64,000 nucleotides of DNA from an uncultured Actinomycetes bacterium (GTDB taxonomy: Bacteria > Actinomycetota > Acidimicrobiia > Acidimicrobiales > RAAP-2), in NCBI GenBank assembly GCA_903875425.1, contig CAIQWC010000024.1, forward strand, positions 1 through 64,000, in the 5' to 3' direction. Below the pieces are notes generated by a model. That model made no database searches. It saw nothing but the letters and a program-made list of their open reading frames with translations, and was not told where the DNA came from. Positions 8,433-17,114 of the stretch are shown here, one piece after another (the first letter of the stretch is position 1; each line of letters opens with the position of its first letter). Made by a program: the position numbers and the translations under genes.

Positions 8433-9787
8433 CGGGCCTTTCGCTGCCGCGTACTCGGTGCTTGAACGGGGCGTCGACTGCTCGAACCTATCCTTTGCGA
8501 GGCCGCCGTTGCCGATGATCGAGGCTTCGAAGCGATGCTCGCGCGCTTCGATGCTGGTGCTTTATTCGGCGATGGTCTGGTCCCTTTCCTCGCGGTAGGG
8601 CTCGCAGTGCTTGATCGTGGCTTTGGTGAAGCGCTCCTCGTTGGCCGCGACATGGACTGCTTCGAGATATTCACGAGTATTCCTGCTGCTGCCATAGTGA
8701 TGACCAAGGAGGATCCGCCGAAAGAAATGAATGGCAAAGGTATCCCCGTTACGGGGAGAACGTCGAGGGCTGCGCCGATGTTGATAATTGCTTCCGCCCC
8801 GATCCAGGTGATCAAGCCAACGGCAAGGTATGCCGAAAAGCGGTCTGGCGCCTCTCGGGCAGCTCGCAGTCCCTTGCTAATTAAAAAGCCCAAAATGCAA
8901 AGCACGGCGATAATCCCAACGAGACCCAGTTCTTCACCAATTACCGATGCAATGAAGTCCGTATGAGCATTGGGGAGCAATCCCCACTTCTCCCGGGAGT
9001 TGCCTAGACCAAGCCCGACAAGGTGACCGGAACCCAGCCCAATGAGTGACTGAACCACCTGGTAACCCGTCGTCGTAGCATGACCCCACGGGTTAAGGAA
9101 GCTGGTCATTCGAGCGCGACGATAGGGCATCGCGAAGGCAAGCACGGTAACGCCAACAATCACGACTCCCATGCCTTTAGCGAGCACCACCTTTGGCACA
9201 TCGGCAGCCACGAGCATGGAGACCAAAATCACCATCAACACCATTGCGGTGCCAAGGTCAGGTTGTGCGACCACGAGTACCACTGCTGCTCCCGTCACGC
9301 AACATAAAGGTCCGAGAAGTCGTTTAAGGGGAACGCCTGCTTCTTGTTTGAGGGCTAAGAAGTGTGCGATAAAGAGTGCCAACGCCAGCTTCATCAATTC
9401 AGATGGTTGGATACGAAGCAGTCCATAACCAATCCAGCGACTTGATCCCCCCGATGCCACGCCAAGTCCTGGAACCATGACGATTAACAAGAGCCCAAAG
9501 GTTCCAAACAACACAATAGGAATCCAACGGCGCCAAGCCTCGTAGTGAATTCGAGTGCAGAGATAGAAGGTGACCGTACCCGCAATAATCCAGATCAGCT
9601 CGCGGATGAATATGGCCCACGGCGATCCATACAGTGTCATGGAGATGACAGAGCTAGCCGAACCCACCATAATGACGCCAATGACGCAAAGGATTGCCAC
9701 CGCGATCGTGATCCATTGAGCCGTCGTGATTCGGCTCCGCTTTCTTGATGAAGGAGTAACGAGACGGAGATGCTTTGCTTGAGTCAT
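8429..9787 (-). CDS. ftsW: SEDS-family septal peptidoglycan polymerase FtsW
   Basis: A protein of about 452 residues with some ten membrane segments; with FtsI it forms the septal glycan synthase. SEDS motifs are seen: QPSELMKLALALFIAHF, the region with AQPDLGTAMVL, and TGIPLPFISFGGSS near the last helices. The last ~75 residues are a basic Ser/Arg/Lys/Pro-rich cytoplasmic tail of low complexity. ATG 9787 follows an AAAGG and lies 2 bases after the mraY stop; a TTG two codons upstream is less likely. Confidence 0.95.
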   Translation of the reverse strand: MTQAKHLRLVTPSSRKRSRITTAQWITIAVAILCVIGVIMVGSASSVISMTLYGSPWAIFIRELIWIIAGTVTFYLCTRIHYEAWRRWIPIVLFGTFGLLLIVMVPGLGVASGGSSRWIGYGLLRIQPSELMKLALALFIAHFLALKQEAGVPLKRLLGPLCCVTGAAVVLVVAQPDLGTAMVLMVILVSMLVAADVPKVVLAKGMGVVIVGVTVLAFAMPYRRARMTSFLNPWGHATTTGYQVVQSLIGLGSGHLVGLGLGNSREKWGLLPNAHTDFIASVIGEELGLVGIIAVLCILGFLISKGLRAAREAPDRFSAYLAVGLITWIGAEAIINIGAALDVLPVTGIPLPFISFGGSSLVITMAAAGILVNISKQSMSRPTRSASPKPRSSTASPTARKGTRPSPNKAPASKRASIASKPRSSATAASQRIGSSSRRPVQAPSTRQRKAR

Positions 9788-9789
9788 AA

Positions 9790-10821
9790 TCAAACCTTTG
9801 CCACCGATAGGAAACCTGCATAAAAGATTCCAAGACCAAGCACCGCGCTGAGGCCGGCGAAGATCCAGAAGCGTACGATCACCGTCGTTTCGGGCCAGCC
9901 CGAAACCTCGAAGTGGTGGTGAATGGGAGCCATACGAAGCGCTCGACGACCGAAGACTCGGAAGCTAACAACTTGGAGCATGACCGAAAGCGTCTCAACT
10001 ACGAAGAGCCCACCCACGATGATTAGAAGTAAATCAATGTTGAGCAGCAAACAAATAGCGGCGAGTCCCGCACCGATTGCCAAGGATCCTGTATCGCCCA
10101 TATATATTTTCGCTGGTGCGGCATTCCACCAGAGAAAACCTGTGCATGCGCCAGCGAGGGCGACGCTACAAAGGCCAATGTCGAGCGCCGAACTGACGTG
10201 GTAGATGCTGAAGTGACGAAACGCCCAGTACGCCATAATCGAAATAACCGCGAAGGAAAAGGTTGCTGATCCTGCGGCGAGGCCGTCGAGGCCGTCAGTG
10301 AGATTTACCGCGTTAGAACTACCGACCATCACCAATACGGCGAATAAGACCCAGCCGATCTCTCCGAGCTGCCAACCTGGCATCGCCGCTCGTGTGAAGG
10401 ACAAAACGGTGGGTTGGTGTGCCCAGTGCACGGCGAGTTCCGCGAAGATGATCGAGATGCCAAGCTGCAGAAAACTTTTAGCACGCTTGTTAAGCCCAAG
10501 GCTGCGCTGGTTTCTTACCTTGATGATGTCATCGATGAAGCCGATAACACCAAAGGCCGCGACCGAGAAACAAATAAGCATGCCATCGCGCGTAAAGGCT
10601 ACGGACGTACCGAGGTGACCACCGAGATAGCCCAACAGCATGGCGACCACGATGAAAACGCCACCCATCGTCGGCGTACCAGCTTTAACGGCGTGCGATT
10701 CGGGTCCGTCATCGCGAATGTGCTGCCCTATCTTTCGTTCGGTAAACCAGCGAATTAATACAGGGGTGGCCAAGACGGCTAGCCACATTGCAACGCCGCC
10801 TGCCAGCATCAGACTTAACAC
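9790..10821 (-). CDS. mraY: Phospho-MurNAc-pentapeptide transferase MraY
   Basis: A 343-residue polytopic enzyme that moves phospho-MurNAc-pentapeptide to undecaprenyl phosphate, giving lipid I. The PNPT family motifs are seen: KAGTPTMGG, FGVIGFIDDIIKV (catalytic Asp pair), NAVNLTDGLDGLA, and the terminal MAPIHHHFE. The GTG start shares a base with the murE stop (TAGTG). It follows murE directly, where most relatives have murF in between. Confidence 0.96.
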   Translation of the reverse strand: MLSLMLAGGVAMWLAVLATPVLIRWFTERKIGQHIRDDGPESHAVKAGTPTMGGVFIVVAMLLGYLGGHLGTSVAFTRDGMLICFSVAAFGVIGFIDDIIKVRNQRSLGLNKRAKSFLQLGISIIFAELAVHWAHQPTVLSFTRAAMPGWQLGEIGWVLFAVLVMVGSSNAVNLTDGLDGLAAGSATFSFAVISIMAYWAFRHFSIYHVSSALDIGLCSVALAGACTGFLWWNAAPAKIYMGDTGSLAIGAGLAAICLLLNIDLLLIIVGGLFVVETLSVMLQVVSFRVFGRRALRMAPIHHHFEVSGWPETTVIVRFWIFAGLSAVLGLGIFYAGFLSVAKV

Positions 10822-12254
10822 TAGGCATCCCCCTCGCGAGATCTAAGGCATGTTTGTGCAATCAAGACGTCATCAAATGGAATAAATTGTCCCGAAATTT
10901 CTTGTGTACTTTCATGACCCTTACCGGCGACGACAACCATGTCGTAGCGACCCGCGGTCGCGATCGCTGAGCGTATTGCCTCTTCTCGATCTTCGATAAT
11001 CCGGGCAACTCCAGGAATTCCTGCGGTGATGCCTTCAATGATTGCGCCTGGATTTTCGGATCGTGGGTTATCCGAAGTCACCACTACTTCATCGGCGAGC
11101 CGAGCGGCAATGGCTCCCATGATCGGTCGCTTGGAGCGATCCCGATCCCCCCCGCAACCAAACACAACGACGAGCCGCCCGTTCGGGCTTACAGTCCCTT
11201 TAAGGTCGCTGAGTACCTGCTCAAGTGCATCGGGGGTGTGTGCGTAATCCACGACCACGGTTGGATCAGTGAGCGAACCGTGAAGCACCTGCATACGACC
11301 TGGGGCTGGAGTGAGGATCGCCATAGCATCGGCAATTTGTTCCGTCGCAATTCCGAGAGCAACGCACGCTTCGGCTGCAAGGAGTAGATCGATGATGGCA
11401 GTTCGGCCTAACAGCGGTGTGGTCACCGCTGTGCCTCTCCAGCGAAAGCTCGTACCTAGCAGATCAAAGGTGAGGTCCTCGACGAGGTGCCATCCAACCT
11501 CAATGCATGAGCTCTGACGGCCACTCACCAGACGTCGACCAGCTTCCGATTCAATCCATACAACGGCTTGGCGCGAAACCAACGGATTAAACAATTTGGC
11601 CTTCGCTTCGAAGTAGGCCTCCATGGAGCCGTGATAGTCGAGGTGATCTTGAGTCAGGTTGGTAAAAACAGCTACATCAAAGACAATGCCATCCACCCGA
11701 CATTGATCCAGAGCGTGACTCGAAACTTCCATAGCAACGACGCCAGGGAGGCCAGCATGCCGCGCAGCATCGCGGATAGACGACAGCTCCCGGTGAAGAT
11801 CTGGAGCAGATGGCGTTGTGCGTACACTCGTAAGGGTTCCGATCATGGACCCGAATCGACCGGCATGGTTAACCATGGAACTCATCAGGTGGGCGACGGT
11901 GGTCTTCCCATTGGTTCCGGTGATTCCTACCATCGATAGCTCGCGCGATGGATATTCACAGACAGCGGCGCTTAGGAGTGCGGTGGCATGCCGGGCACTA
12001 CCGAGAGGAACGCGGATCTCGAGGCCCGTGTGCTCAATACCTGCGTGCTCGGTGAGCAAGCCACTAGCGCCGGCTTGAATCGCCGCCGCTGCAAAATCAT
12101 GTCCATCGTGCTCCATGCCGGGGATACAGCAAAACAGAGATCCTGGCTGAACGAGGCGATGATCGATCTCCACCGACTTGAATGTCTCGACGGCCGAGGC
12201 TGTTACCACGGATGCCTGCGGAAGAATCTTAAGGATGGTGTCGACGCTCAGCAT
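10821..12254 (-). CDS. murE: UDP-MurNAc-tripeptide synthetase MurE (meso-DAP type)
   Basis: A Mur ligase of about 477 residues that adds the third stem amino acid. The P-loop GITGTNGKTTVAHLMS, the motif FTNLTQDHLDYHGSMEAYF with the lysine region that follows (AKAKLF), and the specificity motif DNPRSENP are present; DNPR is the signature of meso-diaminopimelate addition. ATG 12254 has AGAGG at good spacing. A GTG at 12314 that overlaps the ftsI stop in GTGA would add 20 residues and cannot be excluded, since that overlap style is used all along this operon. Confidence 0.95.
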   Translation of the reverse strand: MLSVDTILKILPQASVVTASAVETFKSVEIDHRLVQPGSLFCCIPGMEHDGHDFAAAAIQAGASGLLTEHAGIEHTGLEIRVPLGSARHATALLSAAVCEYPSRELSMVGITGTNGKTTVAHLMSSMVNHAGRFGSMIGTLTSVRTTPSAPDLHRELSSIRDAARHAGLPGVVAMEVSSHALDQCRVDGIVFDVAVFTNLTQDHLDYHGSMEAYFEAKAKLFNPLVSRQAVVWIESEAGRRLVSGRQSSCIEVGWHLVEDLTFDLLGTSFRWRGTAVTTPLLGRTAIIDLLLAAEACVALGIATEQIADAMAILTPAPGRMQVLHGSLTDPTVVVDYAHTPDALEQVLSDLKGTVSPNGRLVVVFGCGGDRDRSKRPIMGAIAARLADEVVVTSDNPRSENPGAIIEGITAGIPGVARIIEDREEAIRSAIATAGRYDMVVVAGKGHESTQEISGQFIPFDDVLIAQTCLRSREGDA

Positions 12255-12310
12255 GGAGTGTGCCTCTGCAGAGCGGACGGGCAATGTGGATTCAAGGAGG
12301 CCATAGCAAC

Positions 12311-14299
12311 TCACGTCAGGTCCTGCGCTGCATTAAAGCGCGCTGCGTTGGTTTGCGCTCCGCTTCCCCCAGGTGAGGTGGGGATCCCATAGCGATGTAG
12401 GGCGTACTTCATAATTTTGCTGAACACGGGCGCAGCGTTCGTCGCGCCAAAGATATCGGGCGTCGGCCGCTGCAGCACCACGATGGCAGAAAGTACCGGG
12501 TGGTTCGCTGGCGCGAAGCCAACAAATGATGCGTCATAGGCTCCTGTGATGAAAGAAGCTTTACCCGGCGTCGGAATCTGTGACGTTCCCGTCTTTCCCG
12601 CAATGAGGTAGCCAGGGATCGCAGCTTTCGTTCCCGTACCTGAGGCCACAACCTCTTCAAGCATGGCGGTAATTGTTTGCGCCACATTCGGAGTGAGCAC
12701 GCGGTGCGATACACCAGCATTCACTTTTGAGATCGTTCCATTAGCGCTCACGGTTGAGCGCACCAGACTGGGTTGGGTGAAGATTCCGTTATTAGCCACC
12801 GCGTTGTACGCGTCAAGGACCTGAAGGACCGTGGTCGCGTCCACTTGGCCAATAGGGAGATCGACAATATCGGTGGGCGACCACCCGGCCGCGTTCATGA
12901 GCAAACCACCAGACTCACCTGGGAAGTGCAGCGCTGTTGCTTGACCAAAGCCAAGTTGCTGGACTTGAGCAAGAAGCCGGGACTCCCCCACAGAGTTAGC
13001 AATCTCATAGGTGCCAATGTTCGAAGACTGGGAAAGGATCTGGGTTGCGCTGAGGTGCTGGAGTGGGTGCGGTTCGGCATCGTGGAAGGTGTGGCCATCC
13101 ACCGCGACGTAGTCCGGGACGCTGAACACTTGCTTCGGACTCACAAGACCCGCTTGGAGAGCCGCAGAGAAGGTAACAAGTTTGAATACCGAACCAGGAA
13201 GGTAGGTCTGGGTCACCGATAAGTTGTTCTGCGCTTGGGCGATTCCCTTTAGCGAAGGATCGGGGTTGCCAATAATGGGTACCGGAACGGCACCAGCCGA
13301 CTTAGCTGTCTTGGTATTGACGAGATTAGCCATCGCCAAAATTTGTCCGGTGCGCGTATCCATCACAATCGCCTCGCCCGAAACTGCATTTTTGGCTAAC
13401 ATTTGCGCGCCGAGTGCCTGCTCCGTTACGTATTGCAACGGCTCATCGAGCGTCAGTTCGAGTCCAGTCCCCGGCACTGAAGCTCGCTGGTGAACGACGC
13501 CACCTTGGGGAAGTTGGACACCGAAGGGAGTTTCAAGCAGCGTTTCGATACCCGTACTGCCCGCCAGCGATTTCTGATACTGATACTCGAGGCCTGCTGC
13601 ACCCACTCCTTGCGCGTTAACGAGCCCAATCACTGAATTCGCCAGTGAACCGTTAGGGACAACACGCTGAGAGGTATCAACCATCGTGATCCCGGGGAAG
13701 TTGTCGCGCGCAATCGTGGCGGCAGGTCCCGTCGGCAAGTGCGTTCGGAGCACCACGTAGCCACTGTGGCGCTGCAGCATCGGCTCTAGGGTACTGACGG
13801 GAATGCCCACCAAAGGTGACAGCGCAGCTGCTTCGCCCACAGGATCGGTGATTTGGAAATTGTCAGCGATCACCATCTTGGTTGGTACTGAGAGTGCGAG
13901 GACGGCACCGTTGCGGTCATAGATACCGCCGCGAAGTGCGGGTACCGTGATGGTCTGTCGCAGCTGTGCTGCTGCAATTCGTTGAAGATGCGGCGATTGG
14001 AGAACTTGGATCTGGAATGCCCGAAACCCAAGAATGACCAACATTGTCGCGATGCCAATTGATAGTGCTCGGACTCGTCGGTTAAGGCGAGGACGCTGCT
14101 CATTGAAGGTGCTCGGTCGCTTGTGGCGAAGTGGGGCATTACGTCGGCGCGGATCCGCACCCATGTGATCCCTGGTGCGGCGTGGACCGACGGGAACCTG
14201 GGAGCGAGAACGAGGAGTACGACTCGACGTCGGTTGGCGAGTTTTGCCCGTACCGCGAGGGTGTGCGGTCAAGGGCCGATTATCTGGGGGTCTCGTCAC
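12311..14299 (-). CDS. ftsI: Septal transpeptidase FtsI (class B PBP)
   Basis: A 662-residue class B penicillin-binding protein that cross-links septal peptidoglycan with FtsW. The first ~75 residues are a basic Pro/Arg-rich cytoplasmic tail, then one transmembrane helix (about 77-95), a dimerisation domain containing RGGIYDRNG, and the transpeptidase domain with SxxK (PGSVFKLV), SxN (SQSSNIGT) and KTG (AGKTGTSQ) motifs. The GTG start overlaps the ftsL stop in GTGA. There is no visible PASTA domain after the catalytic domain. Confidence 0.96.
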   Translation of the reverse strand: MTRPPDNRPLTAHPRGTGKTRQPTSSRTPRSRSQVPVGPRRTRDHMGADPRRRNAPLRHKRPSTFNEQRPRLNRRVRALSIGIATMLVILGFRAFQIQVLQSPHLQRIAAAQLRQTITVPALRGGIYDRNGAVLALSVPTKMVIADNFQITDPVGEAAALSPLVGIPVSTLEPMLQRHSGYVVLRTHLPTGPAATIARDNFPGITMVDTSQRVVPNGSLANSVIGLVNAQGVGAAGLEYQYQKSLAGSTGIETLLETPFGVQLPQGGVVHQRASVPGTGLELTLDEPLQYVTEQALGAQMLAKNAVSGEAIVMDTRTGQILAMANLVNTKTAKSAGAVPVPIIGNPDPSLKGIAQAQNNLSVTQTYLPGSVFKLVTFSAALQAGLVSPKQVFSVPDYVAVDGHTFHDAEPHPLQHLSATQILSQSSNIGTYEIANSVGESRLLAQVQQLGFGQATALHFPGESGGLLMNAAGWSPTDIVDLPIGQVDATTVLQVLDAYNAVANNGIFTQPSLVRSTVSANGTISKVNAGVSHRVLTPNVAQTITAMLEEVVASGTGTKAAIPGYLIAGKTGTSQIPTPGKASFITGAYDASFVGFAPANHPVLSAIVVLQRPTPDIFGATNAAPVFSKIMKYALHRYGIPTSPGGSGAQTNAARFNAAQDLT

Positions 14300-14691
14300 G
14301 GTGTCATTCCGTAAATCTTGATAGCCGGCAAGGGCACATTCAACGGAACTGACGGGAGTTGAATAACGTCACTCGGCTGCACCAAGTGCAAAGTTCCTGC
14401 GGCCTGAGCAATGCGCTCAGGGGTCTCAAGGCTAGAGACTTTCAATACGGTAGATCGATTAGTGGCTTGGATAGCGGTCGCCTGCGTCTGTAGCTTTCCA
14501 AGCCGCACCTGGCCCTCGGCGAGTAGGGCGTGGCCCACTACCGCGGTGAATAGTCCGCTAATCACGATGGCAGCAGCAACGAAGGTTGGATTCATTTTAC
14601 GGCGGTGACGCCGAACGACGCGAAGCGGAGTACGGGCCGATGCCACCTTGCGGTGCTGGCCTGCCCTTCTCGTTGTGACCGCAACGCTCAC
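14296..14691 (-). CDS. ftsL: FtsL-like divisome protein
   Basis: A 131-residue bitopic protein recognised mainly by position between rsmH and ftsI and by design: a basic N-terminus (about 35 residues), one transmembrane helix (about 36-57), then a short helical, coiled-coil-like periplasmic segment (LLAEGQVRLGKLQTQATAI) and the typical motif SLETPERIAQAAGTL. FtsL works with FtsQ and the FtsB-type protein to activate FtsWI. Its GTG start overlaps the rsmH stop in GTGA. Confidence 0.85.
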   Translation of the reverse strand: MSVAVTTRRAGQHRKVASARTPLRVVRRHRRKMNPTFVAAAIVISGLFTAVVGHALLAEGQVRLGKLQTQATAIQATNRSTVLKVSSLETPERIAQAAGTLHLVQPSDVIQLPSVPLNVPLPAIKIYGMTP

Positions 14692-15629
14692 GATGCCACC
14701 TCGAAACTTCGGAGGCGAGCACTACGCGATCGGGGGTTGCGAGAAATTTCTTCCTCATCGGCCACAATGGCTCGCCGCTGTACGCAGTGTCCCTTGGCCG
14801 TTGCTCCGCAGACGCAGGGAAGCGTTGCCGGACAGGTGCAGCCACCGAGTTCCCAATCGCGCATGGTGTGCTTGACCATGGCGTCTTCACCAGAGTGATA
14901 CGAGATAATTTCGAGACGACCACCAGGTGACAGCAGCGGGAGCGATGCCTCAAGCAGAGCCGAGAGTTCTTCGAGTTCTTGATTGACGGCGATACGAAGT
15001 GCTTGGAACACACGGGAAGCCACGTGACCGCGACGGCGGTCACTTTTGGGGATAGCTCCATCAACGAGAGCCACTAACGACGCTGTCGTTTTGGGTTGAC
15101 CCTCAAGCAAGGTCGTCGCAAGTCGGCGTGCGTACTTTGCTTCACCGTTATCACGAAGTAGTTGGATGAGATCTTCCATACTGATACTCTCGAGAAGCGC
15201 CGCTGCTGTCGCGTCGTGCTCGGGATCCATGCGCATGTCTAAAGGTGCATCCACGTTGAACGAGAAGCCACGATGACCCTGATCAAGCTGCGGTGAACTC
15301 ACGCCGAGATCAGCCAAGATCCCAACCACCGGAGCACTGCTCGAGAGTTGGCGCCGGCCTTGTTCAACGGCGACAACGATGTCGCTGAATCTGGCGGCAA
15401 TGAGAGCAAAGCGGCCAAGAAAAGGTGCGAGTCGCTCAGCAGCAGCAGCTCGAGCTTGCGCATCTCGATCGAGACCGATAATCATCAGGTCAGGTCGGCT
15501 GCTCAGAATTGCCGAGGCATGTCCGCCTCCCCCAACGGTGGCGTCAATAATCAAACCCGCTGATACGGGTTCGAATGCGGCGACTACCTCGGTGAGGAGC
15601 ACCGGATGGTGGGTGAAATCCTGGGCCAT
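14688..15629 (-). CDS. rsmH: 16S rRNA m4C1402 methyltransferase RsmH
   Basis: A protein of about 313 residues that N4-methylates C1402 of 16S rRNA using S-adenosylmethionine. The N-terminal motif HHPVLLTEVVAAF, the SAM loop DATVGGGGHASAIL, and GILADLGVSSPQLDQGHRGF and ISYHSGEDAMVKHTM are diagnostic. ATG 15629 fits the family N-terminus, but the frame stays open upstream with ATGs at 15656 and 15737, so a longer form is possible. The leader to mraZ is 155 bases, longer than any other gap in the mraZ-ftsI block. Confidence 0.94.
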   Translation of the reverse strand: MAQDFTHHPVLLTEVVAAFEPVSAGLIIDATVGGGGHASAILSSRPDLMIIGLDRDAQARAAAAERLAPFLGRFALIAARFSDIVVAVEQGRRQLSSSAPVVGILADLGVSSPQLDQGHRGFSFNVDAPLDMRMDPEHDATAAALLESISMEDLIQLLRDNGEAKYARRLATTLLEGQPKTTASLVALVDGAIPKSDRRRGHVASRVFQALRIAVNQELEELSALLEASLPLLSPGGRLEIISYHSGEDAMVKHTMRDWELGGCTCPATLPCVCGATAKGHCVQRRAIVADEEEISRNPRSRSARLRSFEVAS

Positions 15630-15784
15630 TCGCAGCCCCCCGACGGACGAACTCATCGGGGAGTGGAGGCTCCCTGGTGACACGAGAAAGAGGGCGGAGG
15701 AGTTTCTTTCTTCGCGGTCTATCGAGAGGCTGCGCATGGTCCTGGTTTGTGAAGTTCGGTGGTCTTCCTCCTTAAGGGTCAACA

Positions 15785-16201
15785 TCAGACGTCATCTCCG
15801 AGAAACCATTGCTCAGAAGGTTGGATTCGTTCTGCCCACATGGAGGGGGCCCAAATTTCGATGCGATCAATTGCCCCTTGAATCAGCACCTCGCCATCGA
15901 GTTGGGCTAAGTCTCGAAGTCGAGCGGGAATGGGCATACGTCCCTGACGATCAACTTCTACGTCAGCTGCCGTTGCCGCCCACATGCGGGCTAGATCTCG
16001 GCCAGCAGAAGATTCCCGAGACATTTGGAGCATTTGTTCTGTCTGGCGTTCAAATTCACCAGGAGTCCACAGCGCCAAGCAACCGCCTTGGCTAGGAGTT
16101 AGGTACCCACCACGAAGGAAGGGTTCACGGAAGCGCACGGGCAGAATGACCCGTCCCTTCACGTCAAGGCTGTGTTCAAAACTGCCTACGAAGCCCGCCA
16201 C
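15785..16201 (-). CDS. mraZ: MraZ, transcriptional regulator of the dcw cluster
   Basis: About 138 residues with two SpoVT/AbrB-like half domains: motif SLDVKGRVILPVRFRE in the first and EVDRQGRMPIPARLRD in the second, which together define MraZ. MraZ binds short direct repeats upstream of its own gene and represses the operon; matching repeats are seen here at 16239-16283. Start choice: a perfect AGGAGG sits one base before an ATG at 16210, too close to serve it, but ten bases before the in-frame GTG at 16201, which I prefer. Confidence 0.93.
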   Translation of the reverse strand: MAGFVGSFEHSLDVKGRVILPVRFREPFLRGGYLTPSQGGCLALWTPGEFERQTEQMLQMSRESSAGRDLARMWAATAADVEVDRQGRMPIPARLRDLAQLDGEVLIQGAIDRIEIWAPSMWAERIQPSEQWFLGDDV

Positions 16202-16238
16202 CCGGAACATTCCTCCTACCAATCCAAGTAGCACTCCA

Positions 16239-16283
16239 CCACTTGGAACCCTTAGAAACCACTTTACGCCCTTTTGCCCCACT
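16239..16283 (-). promoter_or_regulatory. MraZ operator: five pentamers, exact 10-base period
   Basis: On the plus strand, CCACT, CCCTT, CCACT, CCCTT, CCACT start at 16239, 16249, 16259, 16269 and 16279. On the coding strand these read AGTGG or AAGGG with 5-base spacers. MraZ boxes in other bacteria are short G-rich direct repeats, classically TGGGN with 5-base spacers, so the spacing matches exactly. The array ends about 37 bases before the ATG at 16210 and would lie over or just after the operon promoter. Confidence 0.85.
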
Positions 16284-16457
16284 ATGCAACCATTTCAAGG
16301 GGTTTTTCCTCCCCAAAGCGAGAAAAAAATGAAAAAGGTGCTTCAGGGAGATGGGCGGGACCTCAGACAGCACAAAATCACCTGTTTTGCGAATAGTCAG
16401 CCCGCCCCTGAGGGGACGGTCGCTTCTAGCAACTCGAGTTTCTACCTTTGAGGTTCG
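16284..16457 (-). promoter_or_regulatory. dcw operon upstream region, promoter not resolved
   Basis: This noncoding stretch lies between the lipoate-ligase-like gene and the mraZ operator. A hairpin with a stem near GTCCCC/GGGGC (about 16402-16419) lies about 40 bases after the upstream gene's stop and may end that transcript, though no T tract follows. An extended -10 like TGCATAGT overlaps the last operator repeat (16282-16289 region), but no good -35 was found, so the promoter is only inferred. Confidence 0.35.
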
Positions 16458-17114
16458 CTAGCTCAGTCGGGCGTGCGTTATTTCGGGAGTCTTGGACCCC
16501 AGCAGCCTTAACGCGGAGGCCAATTCAGCAGCGAGAGATTCACCGCTGAAATCCTCGATACCTAATGAAGCAAGTGTGGCCACGGCTTCGGTGGGCTCCC
16601 TTTCGGGGATTGCCAAAAGGGTATGTAGTGGGGTGGGTTGTTGTTGATACAGCGCAGTTTGGAACAGCGCGCCTTCGCGACCTCTCCATGCCGTCATGCC
16701 AACAAGCTTGTTCGATCCGACCATGACTTCGCCAGGACCTGAACTGGCAAAGCACACTGCAGAAGGTGTAGCGCGGTGCGTGGCATCGAGCACCGTCGCA
16801 CCGTGGACACCTAGTTGCCCTAGTGCGTCTCGAAAGAGTTCACCGATCAGCACCATGGCAGTTTGGACATCAGACCGGTGGCAGGGGTCATCGCGCGGTA
16901 TCCAAAGATCAATCCATGTCACACACTCAGCATCGAGAAATACCGCCCCACCCCCGCCACGCCGTCGCACGATTTCAACGCCGCTCGAAGCATTAATCAG
17001 CGACTCGTCTTGGGTGCTCCCCAGGACGATGGTCGCAACGTCAACGTGGCGCAACACAATAAGGGGATGGTCGACAACGCGAAACTCGTCAACGGAAAAG
17101 CGAGGAATACTCAC
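16458..17114 (-). CDS. Lipoate-protein ligase A / octanoyltransferase family protein
   Basis: A 218-residue protein of the BPL/LplA/LipB fold. The lipoyl-binding motif VRRRGGGGAVFLDAECVTW and the catalytic-lysine region GEVMVGSNKLVGM are clear. Such proteins attach lipoate or octanoate to carrier domains of 2-oxoacid dehydrogenases or the glycine cleavage system. Which reaction applies (ligase, transferase or amidotransferase) cannot be told from sequence alone. The GTG start overlaps the stop of the HNH gene in GTGA. It has no obvious link to wall synthesis. Confidence 0.8.
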   Translation of the reverse strand: MSIPRFSVDEFRVVDHPLIVLRHVDVATIVLGSTQDESLINASSGVEIVRRRGGGGAVFLDAECVTWIDLWIPRDDPCHRSDVQTAMVLIGELFRDALGQLGVHGATVLDATHRATPSAVCFASSGPGEVMVGSNKLVGMTAWRGREGALFQTALYQQQPTPLHTLLAIPEREPTEAVATLASLGIEDFSGESLAAELASALRLLGSKTPEITHARLS

